In this document: positions 44,646 through 56,927 of the stretch, piece by piece
Position numbering within the stretch: the first letter of the stretch is position 1
How the letters are laid out: every line of letters starts with the position of its first letter
From: Hemerocallis citrina
Taxonomy: Eukaryota > Streptophyta > Magnoliopsida > Asparagales > Asphodelaceae
Direction: 5' to 3'
Length of the DNA stretch: 64,000 nucleotides
Assembly (NCBI GenBank): GCA_017893485.1
Contig: CM030368.1
Coordinates: 108,321,549-108,385,548, forward strand
Made by a program: the position numbers and the translations under genes
The notes under the pieces: generated by a model
The model's database searches: none
Seen by the model: the letters and a program-made list of their open reading frames with translations, nothing else
Told to the model about the DNA's origin: nothing

Positions 44646-47600
44646 GAACTCAGCCCGAAAAGGTAGCTGCTGTTCAACTTGCAAAACTCATAACCGATGC
44701 TGCACTTATCGAAATCTAACAAAATAGAACTTTTTTGAAAGGTTTGAACATCTACTACAACTCTTTAGTTGACAACCTTCTCAGATTCAGCTAAACAGTG
44801 AGCTTCAGCCAAAAGGCCAGCTACTGTCGACTTGTAAAAGTCATAACTCATGCTACGGTTATCGAAATTCAACAAAATAAGATTTTTCAGAAAGGAGGCA
44901 ACCTCTAATACAATTCTCTAGTTGTCAATCTTCTCAGATTCAATCAACAAGAGGTAGAAAAACTCCAAACACTCTGAACAGTGAGCTTTAGCCAAAAGGC
45001 CAGCTGTTCTTGACTTGTAAAAGTCATAACTCATGTTACGGTTATCGGAATTAACCAAAATAAGACTCTTTGGAAAGGTGGGAACATCTACTAAAACTCT
45101 CTAGTTGGCAACTTTCTCAAGTTTAGTCAACAAGAGGTCGAAAACTCCTAATCTATCCAAACAGAAACTCAGCAAGAGAAAGTTGCTGCTGGAATTTTGT
45201 AAAGATCACAACTGGTGCGATACTTATCGGAATCTAACAAAAGTGGGCTTTTCGGAAAACTAAGAATATTTACTATAACTCTCTAGTTGACAATCTTTCC
45301 AACTTTAGTCAACAAGTGGTCAAAAGTCCTAATTTTTCCAAATAGAAACTAAGCAAGAGAAAGTTGTTGCTGGAATTAGTAAATATTATAACCGGTGCTA
45401 TTCTTATCGGAATCTACAAAATTGGGCTTTTTGGAAAGCTAATAATATCTACTACAACTCTCTAGTTGACAACTTTTACAAGTTCTGTCAACAAGAGGTC
45501 AAAAATTCCTAATCTTTCAAAAGAGAAACTCAGCAAGAGAAAGTTGATGCTGAAATTTGTAAAGATCATAACCGGTGCTATACTTAACGGAATCTAAAAA
45601 AAATGGGCTTTGTGGAAAGCTATGAATATCTACTACAACTCTCTAGTTGACAACATTTTCAAGTTCAGTCAACAAGAGTTCGAAAACTCCTAATCGTTCC
45701 AGACAGAAATTCAGCAAGAGAAAGTTGTTGTTGGAATTTGTATAGATCATAACCGGTGCTATGCTTATAAGAATCTAACAAAATTAGGCTTTTTGTAAAG
45801 CTAAGAATATCTACTACAATTCTTTAGTTGACAACTTTTTCAAGTTCAGTGAACATGAGGTCGAAAACTCCAAATATTTCCAAACAGAAACTCTAAAAGA
45901 GAAAGTTGCTGCTAAAATTTGTAAAGATCGTAACCGGGGCTGTACTTATCAGAATCTAACAAAAATAGATTTTCGAAAACCTATAAATATCTACTATAAC
46001 TCTCTAGTTGACAACATTTTGCAAGTTCACTCAAGAAGATGTCGAAAACACATAATCTTTCCAAAGAAAAACTTAGCAAGAGAAAGTTGCTGCTGGAATT
46101 TGTAAAGATCATAACCGGTGCTATACTTATCGGAATCAAAAAAATTGAGCTGTTTGGAAACCTAACAATATCAAATACAATTCCCAAGTTGACAAATTTT
46201 TTCAAGTTCAGTCAACAAGAGGTCGAAAACTCATAATCTTTTCAAACAGAAACTCAGTAAAAAAAAGGTAGTTGCCACTGGAATTTGTAAAGATCATAAC
46301 CGGTGCTAAACTTATCGAAACCTAAAATAATTGGGCATTTTGGAAAGCTAAGAATATCTTCTACAACTCTATAGTCGACAACATTTTCAAGTTCAGTAAA
46401 CAAGAGGTCGAAAACTCCTAATCTTTCCAATCAGAAACTCGGCAAGAGAAAGTTGGTGCTTTAATTTGTAAAGATCATAACCGGTGCTATACTTAATGGA
46501 ATCTAACAAAATTGGGCTTTTTGGAAAGCTAAGAATATCAAATACAAGTCTCTAGTTGCGAACTTTTTCATGTTCAGTCAACAAGAGGTCGAAAACGCCT
46601 AATCTTTCCAAACAGAAACTCAGTAAGAGAAAGTTGTCGCCGGAATTTGTAAAGATCATAAACAGTTCTATACTTATCGGAATCTAAAAAAATTTGTCTT
46701 TTTGGAAAGCTAAGAATATCTATACTACAACTCTCTAGTCGAGAACGTTTTCAAGTTTAGTAAAGAAGAGGTTGAAATCTCCAAATCTTTCCAAACAGAA
46801 ACTCAGCAAGAGAAAGTTATTGCTGGAATTTGTAAAGATCATAACCGGTGCTATACTTATCGGAATCTAACAGAATTTGGCTTTTTTGAAAGCTAAGAAT
46901 ATCTCATACAACTCTCTAGTTGACAACTTTTTCAAGTTCAGTCAACAAGAGGTCGAAAACTCCTAATCTATCCAAATAGAAACTCAGCAAGAGAAAGTTG
47001 CTGTTGGAATTTGTATAGATCATAACCGGTGCTATACTTATCGGAATCTAACGAAATTGGGCTTTTTGGAAACCTAACAATATCTACTACAACTCTCTAG
47101 TTGACAATTTTTTCATGTTCAGTCAATAAGAGGTCGAAAACTCCTAATCTTTCCAAACAGAAACTCTACAAGAGAAAGTTGCTACTGGAATTTGTAAAGA
47201 TCATAACCGGTGCTATACTTATCGGAATCTAACAAAATTGGGCTTTTTGGAAACCTAACAATACCTACTACAAATCTCTAGTTGACAACTTTTTCTTGTT
47301 CAGTCAACAAGATGTCGAAAACTCGTAATCTTTCCAAACAGAAACTCAGCAAAAGAAAGTTGCTGCTGAAATTTGTGAAGATCATAACCGGTGCTATATT
47401 TATCAGAATCTAACAAAATTGGACTTTTAGGAAAGCTACCAATATCTACTACAACTCTCTAGTTGGCAACGTTTTCATGTTCAGTAAACAAGAGGTCGAA
47501 AACTCCTAATCTTTCCAAATAGAAACTCAACAAAAGAAATTTGATGCTGGAATTTGTAAAGATCATAACTGGTTCTATACTTATCAGAATCTAAAAAAAT

Positions 47601-49110
47601 TGGGATTTTTGGAAAGGTAAGAATATCTACTACAACTCTATAGTTGACAACTTTTTCATGTTCAGTCAACAAGATGTCGAAAACGCTTAATCATTCCAAA
47701 CAGAAACTCAGCAAGAGAAAGTTGCTGCTGGAATTTGTAAATATCATAACCGGTGCTATACTTATCGGAGTCTAAGAAAATTGGACTGTTTGGAAATCTA
47801 AGAATATCTACTACAACTCTATAGTTGACAACTTTTTCATGTTCTGTCAACAAAAGGTCTAAAACTCCTAATCTTTCAAAACAGAAACTCAGCAAGAGAA
47901 AGTTGCTACTGAAATTTTGTAAAGACCATAACAGGTGCTATGCTTATCGGAATCTAACAAAATTGGGATATTTGGAAAGCTAAGAATATCTACTACAACT
48001 CTCTAGTTGGCAACTTTTTCAAATTCTTTTTGAAACTCAAGTTTACTGATTTTTATACCTAGAACAACATAGTTGTCTTTGAACAACTTAGAAGCAACAA
48101 AGCATGCTACTGCACTTGACCTTTCATGAACTAGATTTACCAAAAGAACATGCTTTTTAACAAGTATATGAGTAAACATATAACAAACTACTAAAGATTT
48201 TATATTTCATGCATTTGGAAGTTCTACATACAACAAAGTCCACTTTTTATGAACTAGAAGTTACACATACACTAAAAACTACTCTTTTAGTGTTCTAATT
48301 AAGTTTGCCACTTTAATCATGTAAGTAGGTATTCTTAATTCATCTATTCTTATATGCACATGGATTTAGTCCAAGTTGTTTTATTTTATTTACAATAATC
48401 TATGTGTTTATATTTTATTAATAATATTAACAACAATGATAAAAATAGCAACAATTTGTTTGAGTTCCACCATTCAATTTTCCTTATTCATATGCACATG
48501 TTTTTAATCCAAGTTGTTCTTAAAATAACATACAACAGGGAAGTAAAATAATCAAAACAACAATTAACAACAATTAGTGTTAAAGATTCAATCTTTATGT
48601 CGTTTTGTTTAAGTTCTAGCAGCCAATTCTTTTATGTGACCATTTTTTATCCACAACCATTCATATGCACAAGATCTTAGTCCAAGTTGTTCATAAAAAC
48701 TTAACATACAATAAAAATAAACAACAAACAACAACAAATAAAAACTAAGAAGGGAAATCCCCATCTTATTTTATTGTAGGAAGAACTAGCCTTCGCTTTC
48801 CTTCTCCTTCCTTCTAGCTCCTACTACAACCTACAAATGAAGAACTCCCAAATTAAGTTTCTTTCATTCTTTTGCTTTCTCTTTCTCTCTATTTTTTTCT
48901 CTTGGCAAATGAGGCAAAGAGTGAAGGGAAGGGGTATTTATAGGAGGATGGGAGAGTAAGTATATGAGAGGGTGAGTGGAGTGAACTATGGTTTGGTCAC
49001 TCAAGCCTTGGGATATATTTTTATGCCGGCCAAGATGGGTGAGGGGGTGAGGGGTGAATGTGTGTGAGTGACTTAGCCAAGAAGAAACAACACCTACTAA
49101 TACTAATTTG
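44646..49110 (-). mobile_element. Family 3-related LTR, minus strand, truncated
   Basis: In reverse orientation it has the parts of 7700-9400 in order: U3 end and TATA box (48935-48943), leader (48780-48900, GGAAGAACTAGCC.TCGCTTTCC), a part with CAAGTTGTTC and GTCCAAGTT words (48340-48760), then the expanded ~182-bp array. It is cut on the left by the end of copy C and on the right within U3. No coding sequence. Confidence 0.6.
44690..48040 (-). repeat. Satellite-like array, ~182-bp monomer, ~19 copies
   Basis: ACTCTCTAGTTGACAAC or a close variant recurs about every 180-183 bp (near 44758, 44919, 45096, 45279, 45460, 45640, 45820, 45999, 46182, 46366, 46547, 46730, 46909, 47092, 47275, 47456, 47637, 47820, 48000). 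Other fixed words are AGGTCGAAAACTCCTAAT, CAGAAACTCAGCAAGAGAAA and GATCATAACCGGTGCTA. Monomers differ from one another at several positions each. It is the same monomer as at 8553-9400, inverted. Confidence 0.92.
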
Positions 49111-51984
49111 TATTTCCATTAATCGTTCGCCACCACTATGACTTGGATCGCATCTAGTATCCCAATCTGAGATCAATTACCTACTGGGTAAGAGTTCGTC
49201 GGCACATGAGGGATGACTATCCAGTTCTCGAGGCGGAAGAATTTATACTTGCCAACTAGGTTGATAGTCCTAGAGTATCAACAACCGTATACTAGGTCCA
49301 AGATATACTAGCTACGAGCTCCACATACAACGAATCGACCGTATAGCTATTCTCCCAACTTATTCATGTGTCCACCATGAGTACAAAGCACAAGCAATTT
49401 TATCTCAGTTCCAAATGAAATGCTTAATAGGGATAATTATTCAATATCTTTAAAACTCAAATCAACTCATAGTTGTAATCTTGTAGCATGCCGGAAATTC
49501 TATATCAATTCATCTACTAACCAAAACTTGATGATTCCAGATCCTATAACAAGGTATAATCTTCTACTTCAATTCTCTAGTTGACAACTATCCCAAATTA
49601 TGCCAACTAAAGTGAGAAAATCCCTTAGCAATCTATTAATAATAAACAGTTCAAGGAAATGCAGTTGCTGCACTTGAAAAACTCATCACTTTCAAAATAC
49701 AACTTGAAATTGCATGATCTTACCCATTCTGGAAAGCTAAGATTCTACACTACAAGTCTCTAGTTAACCATTTCTTCAGATTCAACCATCTAGATGCTAT
49801 AAAATCACACTATGTTCTCAATTGTACACTTGTTTAATGCATTTGCTGTATCTTGCTATTGACATAAAAACTTGATCACTTATCGGAATTATGCGATGTT
49901 GGATTCTATAGAAAGCTGGGAGTATCTACTACAATTTCCTAGTTGATCACATCCTCAAATTCCTCCATTAAAATATTGGAAAACCCCTATTTCTCACCAA
50001 GCGTACACAGGAAATGAGCTATTTCTACAAAAACAAGATCTTCTTAGTAGGACTGATTTTTTCCTAAACTTAGAAAAATTACATCTTTTCCTGTACAAAC
50101 TGGAATTGCATGATTCAAGATGTTTTGGAAAGTTAAGAGTCTCTACTCCAATTCTCTAGTGGATCGTTTTTGCAGATTCTAAACACATCAATTAAAAAAA
50201 ACGATAGTTCACCGACTATCTAATCTGAGATAAAAAATGAACATAGTCCAGTCAAAATTCAAAATAAATTCAACCATAAGTCCAAAACATATGAAATTTT
50301 AGATTCAGTAACTAGACATATAAAAGTCTAACATATTCAAAAATTGAATTCAGATTCTTAATACGCAAAGAGTTATAGCTTTTTAAACTCACCATAAAAA
50401 TTTATTCTGTTTTCAGACAGGGTGCCTACCTCTTTTTACAAACTATTTTTAAAACCCTGTCAAATGTTATCTAAAAATTCTGAAATTTTAGAAACATGAT
50501 CTACACTCATACCACATACTACAGTAAACATTTCATTGTAAGATTATGCACCAATAAGTAGTTATGAATTATTGATCTTCAATTCCATACCATGGAAGAA
50601 TCAGCTTTTAGTTCTGGACCAGTTGCCAACCTATATTTTTTTGAAGTATCAAACAAACTCAGAAAAACATGAAATATGGAAATATGGTTGTTAACACATC
50701 AAGAACCCCTAGTAAAAGTTTGGGCTTAAAATACCCTACCAATTCCAATATATGATTTTTGGAAGAGCACCCATGTTTTAATAAACCCAGCAGTTTGCTT
50801 TGCTCACTGCTCCGAAATTAAATAATTGTTTCAGCTACTAAATGAACCCCAAATATTATGAAAAAACCAAGTATGCTCTAAACTCATAGTAGAACATACT
50901 CTAAAAATTTTGAGTCAATGTTCTAAGCCATTTGTAAGATAGAAATTCCTAAGCTTACAACATTGCATACACAAAAAAGAAAATAACCAGATTAGAGTTT
51001 GAGAACACGCACCCATGCTTTTGAGTTGGAAAGATGAAATCTTGCAACTTCCTCTAGCTTGCTTCTTCTCCTCCAAAGCTCCAAAGTATGAACCTACAAA
51101 ACAAATGAAACTCTCTCTTTCTCACTCTTTCTTTTCTTCTTACTTTCTCTCTTTTCACTTTCTTTTATTTTAGAACTAGAAGAAGAAAAAGGAGAAGGAA
51201 TGAAGAAGGAAATAATGAATGCTTGAAAATGAAATGAGGGGAGATAGGGGGGGGGGTTGATTTTCGGAAATGGGAAGGGATAGGTGGAGGGTGGAGATGA
51301 GGGGGTGAAGAGGTGAGTGAAATGGAAGGCTAGGATGAAGCCAACTAAAAAAAAAATAGAATGTTCATGGAGTTTCTTACATCTTCATGAGAAATCAAAC
51401 ATGGCAAGTTTCCCACCATTTGATCTCATCAATGTCAACCTATGATCATTATGATAAAAAATGAGAAATCTTGGTTAGGGTGTGAGTCTTCTAAATCTCT
51501 ACAATTATATATACATATATATACACACATACATACATACATGATAGGTATAGTCAAGTATAAAATTCAATTCATTATAAGTCAATTGAATATATATATA
51601 CCTACAAATATATATATAAATACATACATATACATATACATATAAAATACATACAAGTAGTCATGTATATGTATCATATACAATCCAATCGAAATATACA
51701 TACATTCATATATGTATGCTTACAAATAAAATATTTATTTTTAGAATATAAGAATATTGTATAAAAATATTATTTTCTCAAAGATTGTCTCGCTAAAACT
51801 ATCAGGACAATATACACAATTTATTTGAGAAGATATCCCAAATGTACTTTATCGAGTTCAGAATATAATACATCTAAAACTTTCTCTAATAAAACAAATT
51901 ATAATTAGAAAAATATATAATCGTGTGCAATTCTCAGATGTGCACGAATTAATATGCAAAATAGTTATTTACTATTTTGCGGGG
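49111..51984 (-). mobile_element. Second family 3-related LTR, minus strand, tail truncated
   Basis: Its LTR start on the minus strand is TATAACACCCCGC at 51984. Toward the left come an AT microsatellite-rich U3, a TC-rich leader (51040-51180), a degenerate set of about four 180-bp monomers (49560-50170, with CTCTAGTTGACAAC at about 49580), and a tail piece at 49130-49260 whose reverse complement resembles 10970-11030 (GTCA.CCCTC.TGT). It abuts, and interrupts, the RT of the Tekay-like pol at 51985. No coding sequence. Confidence 0.55.
51500..51660. repeat. AT-rich microsatellite (TA/CATA)n
   Basis: Mixed TATATA, ACACAT and (CATA)n runs within the U3 of the minus-strand LTR. A poly-G run (nine G) lies nearby at about 51248. 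Confidence 0.8.
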
Positions 51985-53834
51985 TGTTATACAAGATATG
52001 GACACTATGAGTTCTTGGTAATGCCTTTCGGAGTTACTGATACTCCAGCTATGTTCATGAGCTTTAGGAATCAGGTTTTTTCTCCCTTCCTAGGTAAGTT
52101 TGTTGTGGTGTTCATCGATGATATTCTCATCTATTCTCGGAATCATGATGAGCATGTCGAGCACTTGAAGACTATTTTGCAAACATTGAGGGAGAATCAG
52201 ATGTATGGGAAGCTTAGAAATTGTGAATTTTGGCTGGATCGTGTGGTATTCTTGGGCCATATCATTTCTGGTGATGGAGTTTATGTCGTTCCGTCCAAAA
52301 TTTCTGCAGTTAAGGACTGGCCGATGCCGAACTCAGTATCTAAAGTTCAGAGTTTTCTTGGTTTAGCAGGGTACAACAGGAAGTTTGTTCGGGATTTTTC
52401 GAAGATTGCCGGGCCATTGACAAAGTTGACTGGGAAAGATCAGAAGTTTGTGTGGGATGGGTCCTGTGATGAAGCCTTTGCTGAATTGAAGAATCGGTTA
52501 CATCAGCACCTATGTTGACTATGCCGAATGGATTAGGAGGTTTCGTGATTCAATGCGATGCTTCAGGAGGAGGTTTGGGTGTTGTCTTGATGCAACGAGG
52601 TAAGGTTGTTGCATATGCATCTAGGCAATTGAGGCCGTATGAGAAGGATTATCGTACACATGATTTGGAGCTTGCAGCTGTGATCTTTGCTTTGAAGCTT
52701 TGGAGGCATTACTTACTGGGAAACCGAGTGGAGATCTTCACTATAAAAGTCTTCAGTATGTGTTCACTCAGAAGGAGTTGAATATGTGGCAGAGACGATG
52801 GTTGGAATTGATGGGAGATTATGATATCAGTTTGCAGTATTATTCTAGTAAGATTAATTTGGTGCCTGATGCTTTGAGCAGAAGAACGGTTGCCATGGTT
52901 CTGACTGAACAGGATGAGCTTGTGGAAGCTATGAGGAGATTAGATTTGGATGTGAATTTTGCTGGTTCCGAGCAGAGTTATATGGTGCTTCAGTTCCATT
53001 CGTCTTTGGTGGATCAGATTAAGGATACACAGTCTGGTGATGTGTAGTTGCAGAAGTTTCGAGCTGAAGTCGAAGCTTGTTCAAGGGCTGATATTGTGAT
53101 TCATGAGGATGGATCCCTCAGCTATGGGACACGGCTATGTGTTCCGAAGGGGGAAGTCAGGCAGAAGCTACTCGAAGAAGTTCATTGTTCGCCATATTCT
53201 ATTCATCCCGGTGGTATGAAGATATATCGGGATTTGAAGTTGCATTTCTTGTGGCATTGTATGAAGAGAGTTGTGGCCAGATTTGTTTCGCAGTGTCTGA
53301 TCTGTCAGCAAGTGAAAGCAGAACATTAGAGGACTGCTGGACTTCTTCAACCGCTTCCTATTTCGGAGTAGAAGTGGGAGAACATTACCATGGATTTTGT
53401 AACTGCTTTACCTAGAAGTCCCAAGGGTCACAATGCCATCTAGGTGATTGTGGCTCACTTGACGAAGAGTGCTTATTTCATTTCCTTCAGAGTGGGTCAG
53501 TGTACGGAGAACTTTGCAGAGAAGTATATACAGTAGATTGTCAGGTTGCATGGGGTCCCTGTCAGCATTATCTGGGGTGAATGATGTCTTTCATGTCTCC
53601 CAACTCAGGAAGTATGTTAGGGATGATAGTCATGTTATCAACTACTCGGAATTGTCTGTTCGACCAGATTTGTCTGTGAGATCCGTCCGGTTTTGATTTT
53701 GGACCGACGGGAGAAGATTTGAAGAATAAGGTCATCGATTGGTTTGAGTTGCTTGGAATCCTCACTCGCCGGGTGAGTCGACTTGGGAGCTTGAGGAAGA
53801 GATTCAGAAGAAGTTTCCCCATCTTTTTGTGTAG
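51985..53834 (+). pseudogene. pol: Tekay-like chromovirus pol fragment (RT to chromodomain)
   Basis: It enters RT at [16 protein letters not shown], has the active site [13 protein letters not shown], then [10 protein letters not shown], and the RNase H part with [25 protein letters not shown] and [16 protein letters not shown]. The integrase zinc motif (HPGG .. CLICQQ) and the first core Asp in ITMDFVTALPR follow. The rest of the core is lost in a deletion joining near 53570 to VFHVSQLRKYV; a chromodomain-like WELEEEIQKKFPHLF ends at TAG 53832. Damage: a 1-bp loss near 52500, a short deletion near 52743 removing the DH of the TDHKSL motif, and stops at 53045, 53327, 53368 and later. FIDD and VFHVSQLRKY point to the Tekay/Del clade. 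Confidence 0.9.
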
Positions 53835-53902
53835 TTATTTTCATTTCTTTGTGGTTACCCTATTACCACTTGCTTAAATTTAAAGGACGAAATTTTATTG
53901 TA

Positions 53903-53915
53903 AGGTGGGTTGGAT
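53903..53915 (+). other. Polypurine tract before the Tekay-like 3' LTR
   Basis: AGGTGGGTTGGAT directly precedes the LTR start TGTAACTACC. It is less pure than usual (three T), but the position is right. It lies about 70 bp after the pol stop. Confidence 0.6.
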
Positions 53916-56900
53916 TGTAACTACCGTTTCGTTATTTTCCTTTTTCCCTTCATTGTAATATTTTATTTGCAATCAAATAAAATACTTTATTTTTCCTTAA
54001 TCATCTTAATTAAATTTGTTCATAAATTACTCCTGTTCTTTTTGTTGGGCTATTTTCTTGTTGATCCCATTTTTATTCGATTGTGAGTTTTTTATTTGAA
54101 CCCCATTGTCTTTAAATCCATCTATCATTGAACCCAAAACCAAATTACAATTATTTCTAGAGTCAAACCCATTATTAGTGGATCCTAGCCCATTAACCCA
54201 ACAACCTAATTGCATCCTATAAATAATACCCTAATGCAAACCCTAAAATTACAACCTAAAACCATTTCCATCTTCTCTCTCTCCTTTCTCTTCTGTCAAC
54301 CAAACCCCACCATCGATTAGCCCCTATCTTCATCTTCCCGCTCAACCCTCCGGCGAGCACCCCTGAGCACCGCCGTCCTCCAGTCTCGCCATCGACGCCC
54401 TGAGCAGCCCCTACTGCTCCTCTTTCCCCTTGCCAGCAGCCACCCGAGGACCACCAGTCGGCCACCACCGCTCGTCAGTTGATGCCAGACACTCGCCATC
54501 GTCAGCCAGTCGCAGTGCCGTCCTCGAAGCCGTCGACAGCAACCTTGTTGTTGTGTGCTCTTGCTGTTGATTGCTCATTACTGTTGTGGCTTGCTCTCTT
54601 GTGCACATAGTGTGCACTTGCTTGTGGAATCATGTTCGTTGCATCCGAGATTCTTATCCCATTTTACTTTGGTATTTGAATTAATCGTCCATTAGGCAAG
54701 TCACATTTCCTCTTAAATTGAATATTGTATCAAATTCAAGTTTTTATTGAAATTCTTGCAAGTAGATCCAATTGTTCATCATATCATATATTATTGTTCC
54801 TTTTAATTTGAGCATATTGAAGGTTTACACGAGCTAACCCAAATATTCTCGACTTCGTGCCTTTGTTGACTCCAAAAATTGAATCTTTCATGCATCCATA
54901 TAGTAGTGATAGTAGAGTTTATTCATACAAACAATATACAAATAAATTATCGTAGAATTGAATGTTAGGTTGTGTGCTTGAATGATCGGTTGATGTTCTG
55001 CTATTGTTAAATTAGTGTATGCATGTGTTCTTAATGATGTTTACCATGCTATTATGCCTACCATTCCGATTATGAAGTTTATTAACTTATTGAAGTGGAA
55101 TGCATCATGTTAGATAACTTTATTTCATGAAATCTATTGAAAATCTGTATGTTTGTTGTCTATCTAGAATTGGTGTGACATTTTCGACCCAGTATTTGAC
55201 ATCAAAATAAATAACTTTCTGAGTAAAAGTTGTAACCCTATGTATCTAGTTTCCAGAACATGTAAGATCTTTAAATTTCGAGTTGTATTGCAAAAGCTAT
55301 GATGATTTTCCTACTGCTGCGTTTTATTGCCAGAATTTCAGATTTATGTATGTTTCCATCTTTAAACTATTAAAATGCTAAATTAATGTTAGAATAATGC
55401 TCTTATAATTTCCAAAATGATAATTAAAATGATTAAGATTCGAATAAATATTTTTGAAATTGCGTTTTCACTAATTCTAAAGATATAACAACATGATGTC
55501 GATTTTCTGTCTGAACATGTAATCTGTAAAGAAATATGTATTTGACCAAGCTACTGTTGTCCGATTTTGTATTTTAAATATGCGCCGGAATCGTTGGGAA
55601 GTCTAGTTTTCAAAATTTTTGATGGTTTCAGTTTTCGATTTCTATAGCAGTAGACAAACTAGTTTTTGTAAAGTGACCTCTTGCTGTCCAAAATTGTGTT
55701 TTCCAGATTTTCTTAATATAATTATACATATATCATTGTATTGTATGAATTGAAGTGTATATGTTGTATTGCATGATCATAATGTACTATTGTCATCATT
55801 CTATTTTATTTCATCCAAAGTTATCGTCCTATTATTCTTCTATTGTTGCTATCGTCCATCTAATGTTTCCAAATTGCATAATGTATTGTTTGCATCGATA
55901 ACTATAATTAACAAGTCGGGGTTTAAGAGATTGACTAGAGTGGTTGACGATAAAGTGACTGTACTCGGATGTGTGGGTCATGTTTCCCAAAATAATGTGT
56001 GTCGGCTAGTGTTATCGATTTATTGTTGTATTACTGACTACAATATCCCAATTTATCGTGTATTGTTTAAGTGTTATTGTGCCGACCAGTGTGCACCAAT
56101 GTTGCAATTAATGTTATCGTGCCGTGTACATGATCTATAGAATCTTCGACTTAAGTCTAAATAAAATTGATTCTGTGCATCGAACCTATAGAATGGGATG
56201 CAGTAGTACGTGTATTAGTTAGGCTAAAAAATTGATTGACTTAAGAATTAACATCACATCGATATTGCATATTATACATCATCGTTTCTATTGATATTGA
56301 ATATTTTCTAAGTGTTATTGACATCGACCATCTAACATTGAAATCGAATATTAAATTATTGCCTATAACTATTGCATCGATTCTCATTGATATTGATTAC
56401 TGCTATCGTCCCATGTTATTGATTCCTATTGATTTATTGAGTTCATTGTTATATCGTTATTCCATTGTTTCTTTGCTTTCTCTACTTGGTGTCCATGACT
56501 TTCTCTAAGGACAATTTTTATCCTCTTTTTAGATGAAGTGTTCACAGGTGATCATGGAGAATTACCAGCAGGAATTGGAGAACAAGCTTTCTAAAGATTT
56601 ATTGCTTTCTAGTTGAAAGTTATTTCATTGGACTTATTGTATTAAGACTTATTGTCTTTGTGTTTGGATTTATTATAGTATTGGGCTTATGATCCGGATA
56701 TTATTATTTGTTTCCAGATATTGGATTATCATATTTGGTTATTTCATATTATTTTATTGCAAGTGTTATTGTTCATGTGGTTGTTTTTATTGCCTACGCA
56801 ATTATTGTGTATTGTTATTATTGTTGAATAGAATGGGTAAACAGCTTATGGATGACGCAAGTCATTCACTGGGCCAATGTGACGTGCTTGTGTTCCTTAT

Positions 56901-56922
56901 TTTTGGGAAGCGGGGCGTGACA
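53916..56922 (+). mobile_element. 3' LTR of the Tekay-like element (3,007 bp)
   Basis: It begins TGTAACTACC after the polypurine tract and ends TTTTTGGGAAGCGGGGCGTGACA at 56922, followed by the GCGAT duplication. TATA box at 54217. A GC-rich leader with TC-rich start (54260-54560) precedes a long AT-rich transcribed part. The end is shared with LTR ends at 3276 and 63606. Short ORFs in the leader have no recognisable product. Confidence 0.85.
54217..54225 (+). promoter_or_regulatory. LTR TATA box (Tekay-like 3' LTR)
   Basis: CTATAAATA, 301 bp into the LTR, upstream of a TC-rich leader. The 5' LTR remnant has CTATAAATTATA at the matching place (about 7153). Confidence 0.5.
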
Positions 56923-56927
56923 GCGAT
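56923..56927. repeat. Target-site duplication, right copy (GCGAT)
   Basis: It matches 6848-6852 exactly and directly follows the LTR end GTGACA. Confidence 0.7.

Larger units (their letters stand above)
6853..56922 (+). mobile_element. Tekay-like chromovirus stretched by nested insertions
   Basis: The 5' LTR start (6853, TGTAACTACTG) and the complete 3' LTR (53916-56922, starting TGTAACTACCG) align over about 325 bp with scattered differences. The element is bounded by perfect 5-bp duplications GCGAT. Its own remaining sequence is the first 325 bp of the 5' LTR, pol from mid-RT to the chromodomain end (51985-53834), a polypurine tract and the 3' LTR. Everything between 7178 and 51984 is other elements. 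The rest of the 5' LTR, PBS, gag, protease and N-terminal RT are missing, so a deletion accompanied the nesting. A chance 5-bp match is about 1 in 1,000, but here it sits exactly at both LTR ends. Confidence 0.65.

Noticed and set aside
44690..48040. CRISPR array or centromeric satellite proper
   Set aside because: There are no short repeats with unique spacers. Monomers lie within an LTR and number only about 19, so calling it a centromere repeat is not supported.
54256..54617. Host gene in the GC-rich part of the Tekay-like 3' LTR
   Set aside because: The ORFs are short, overlap on the minus strand, and sit in an LTR leader; the same kind of leader is in the solo LTR (60900-61300).
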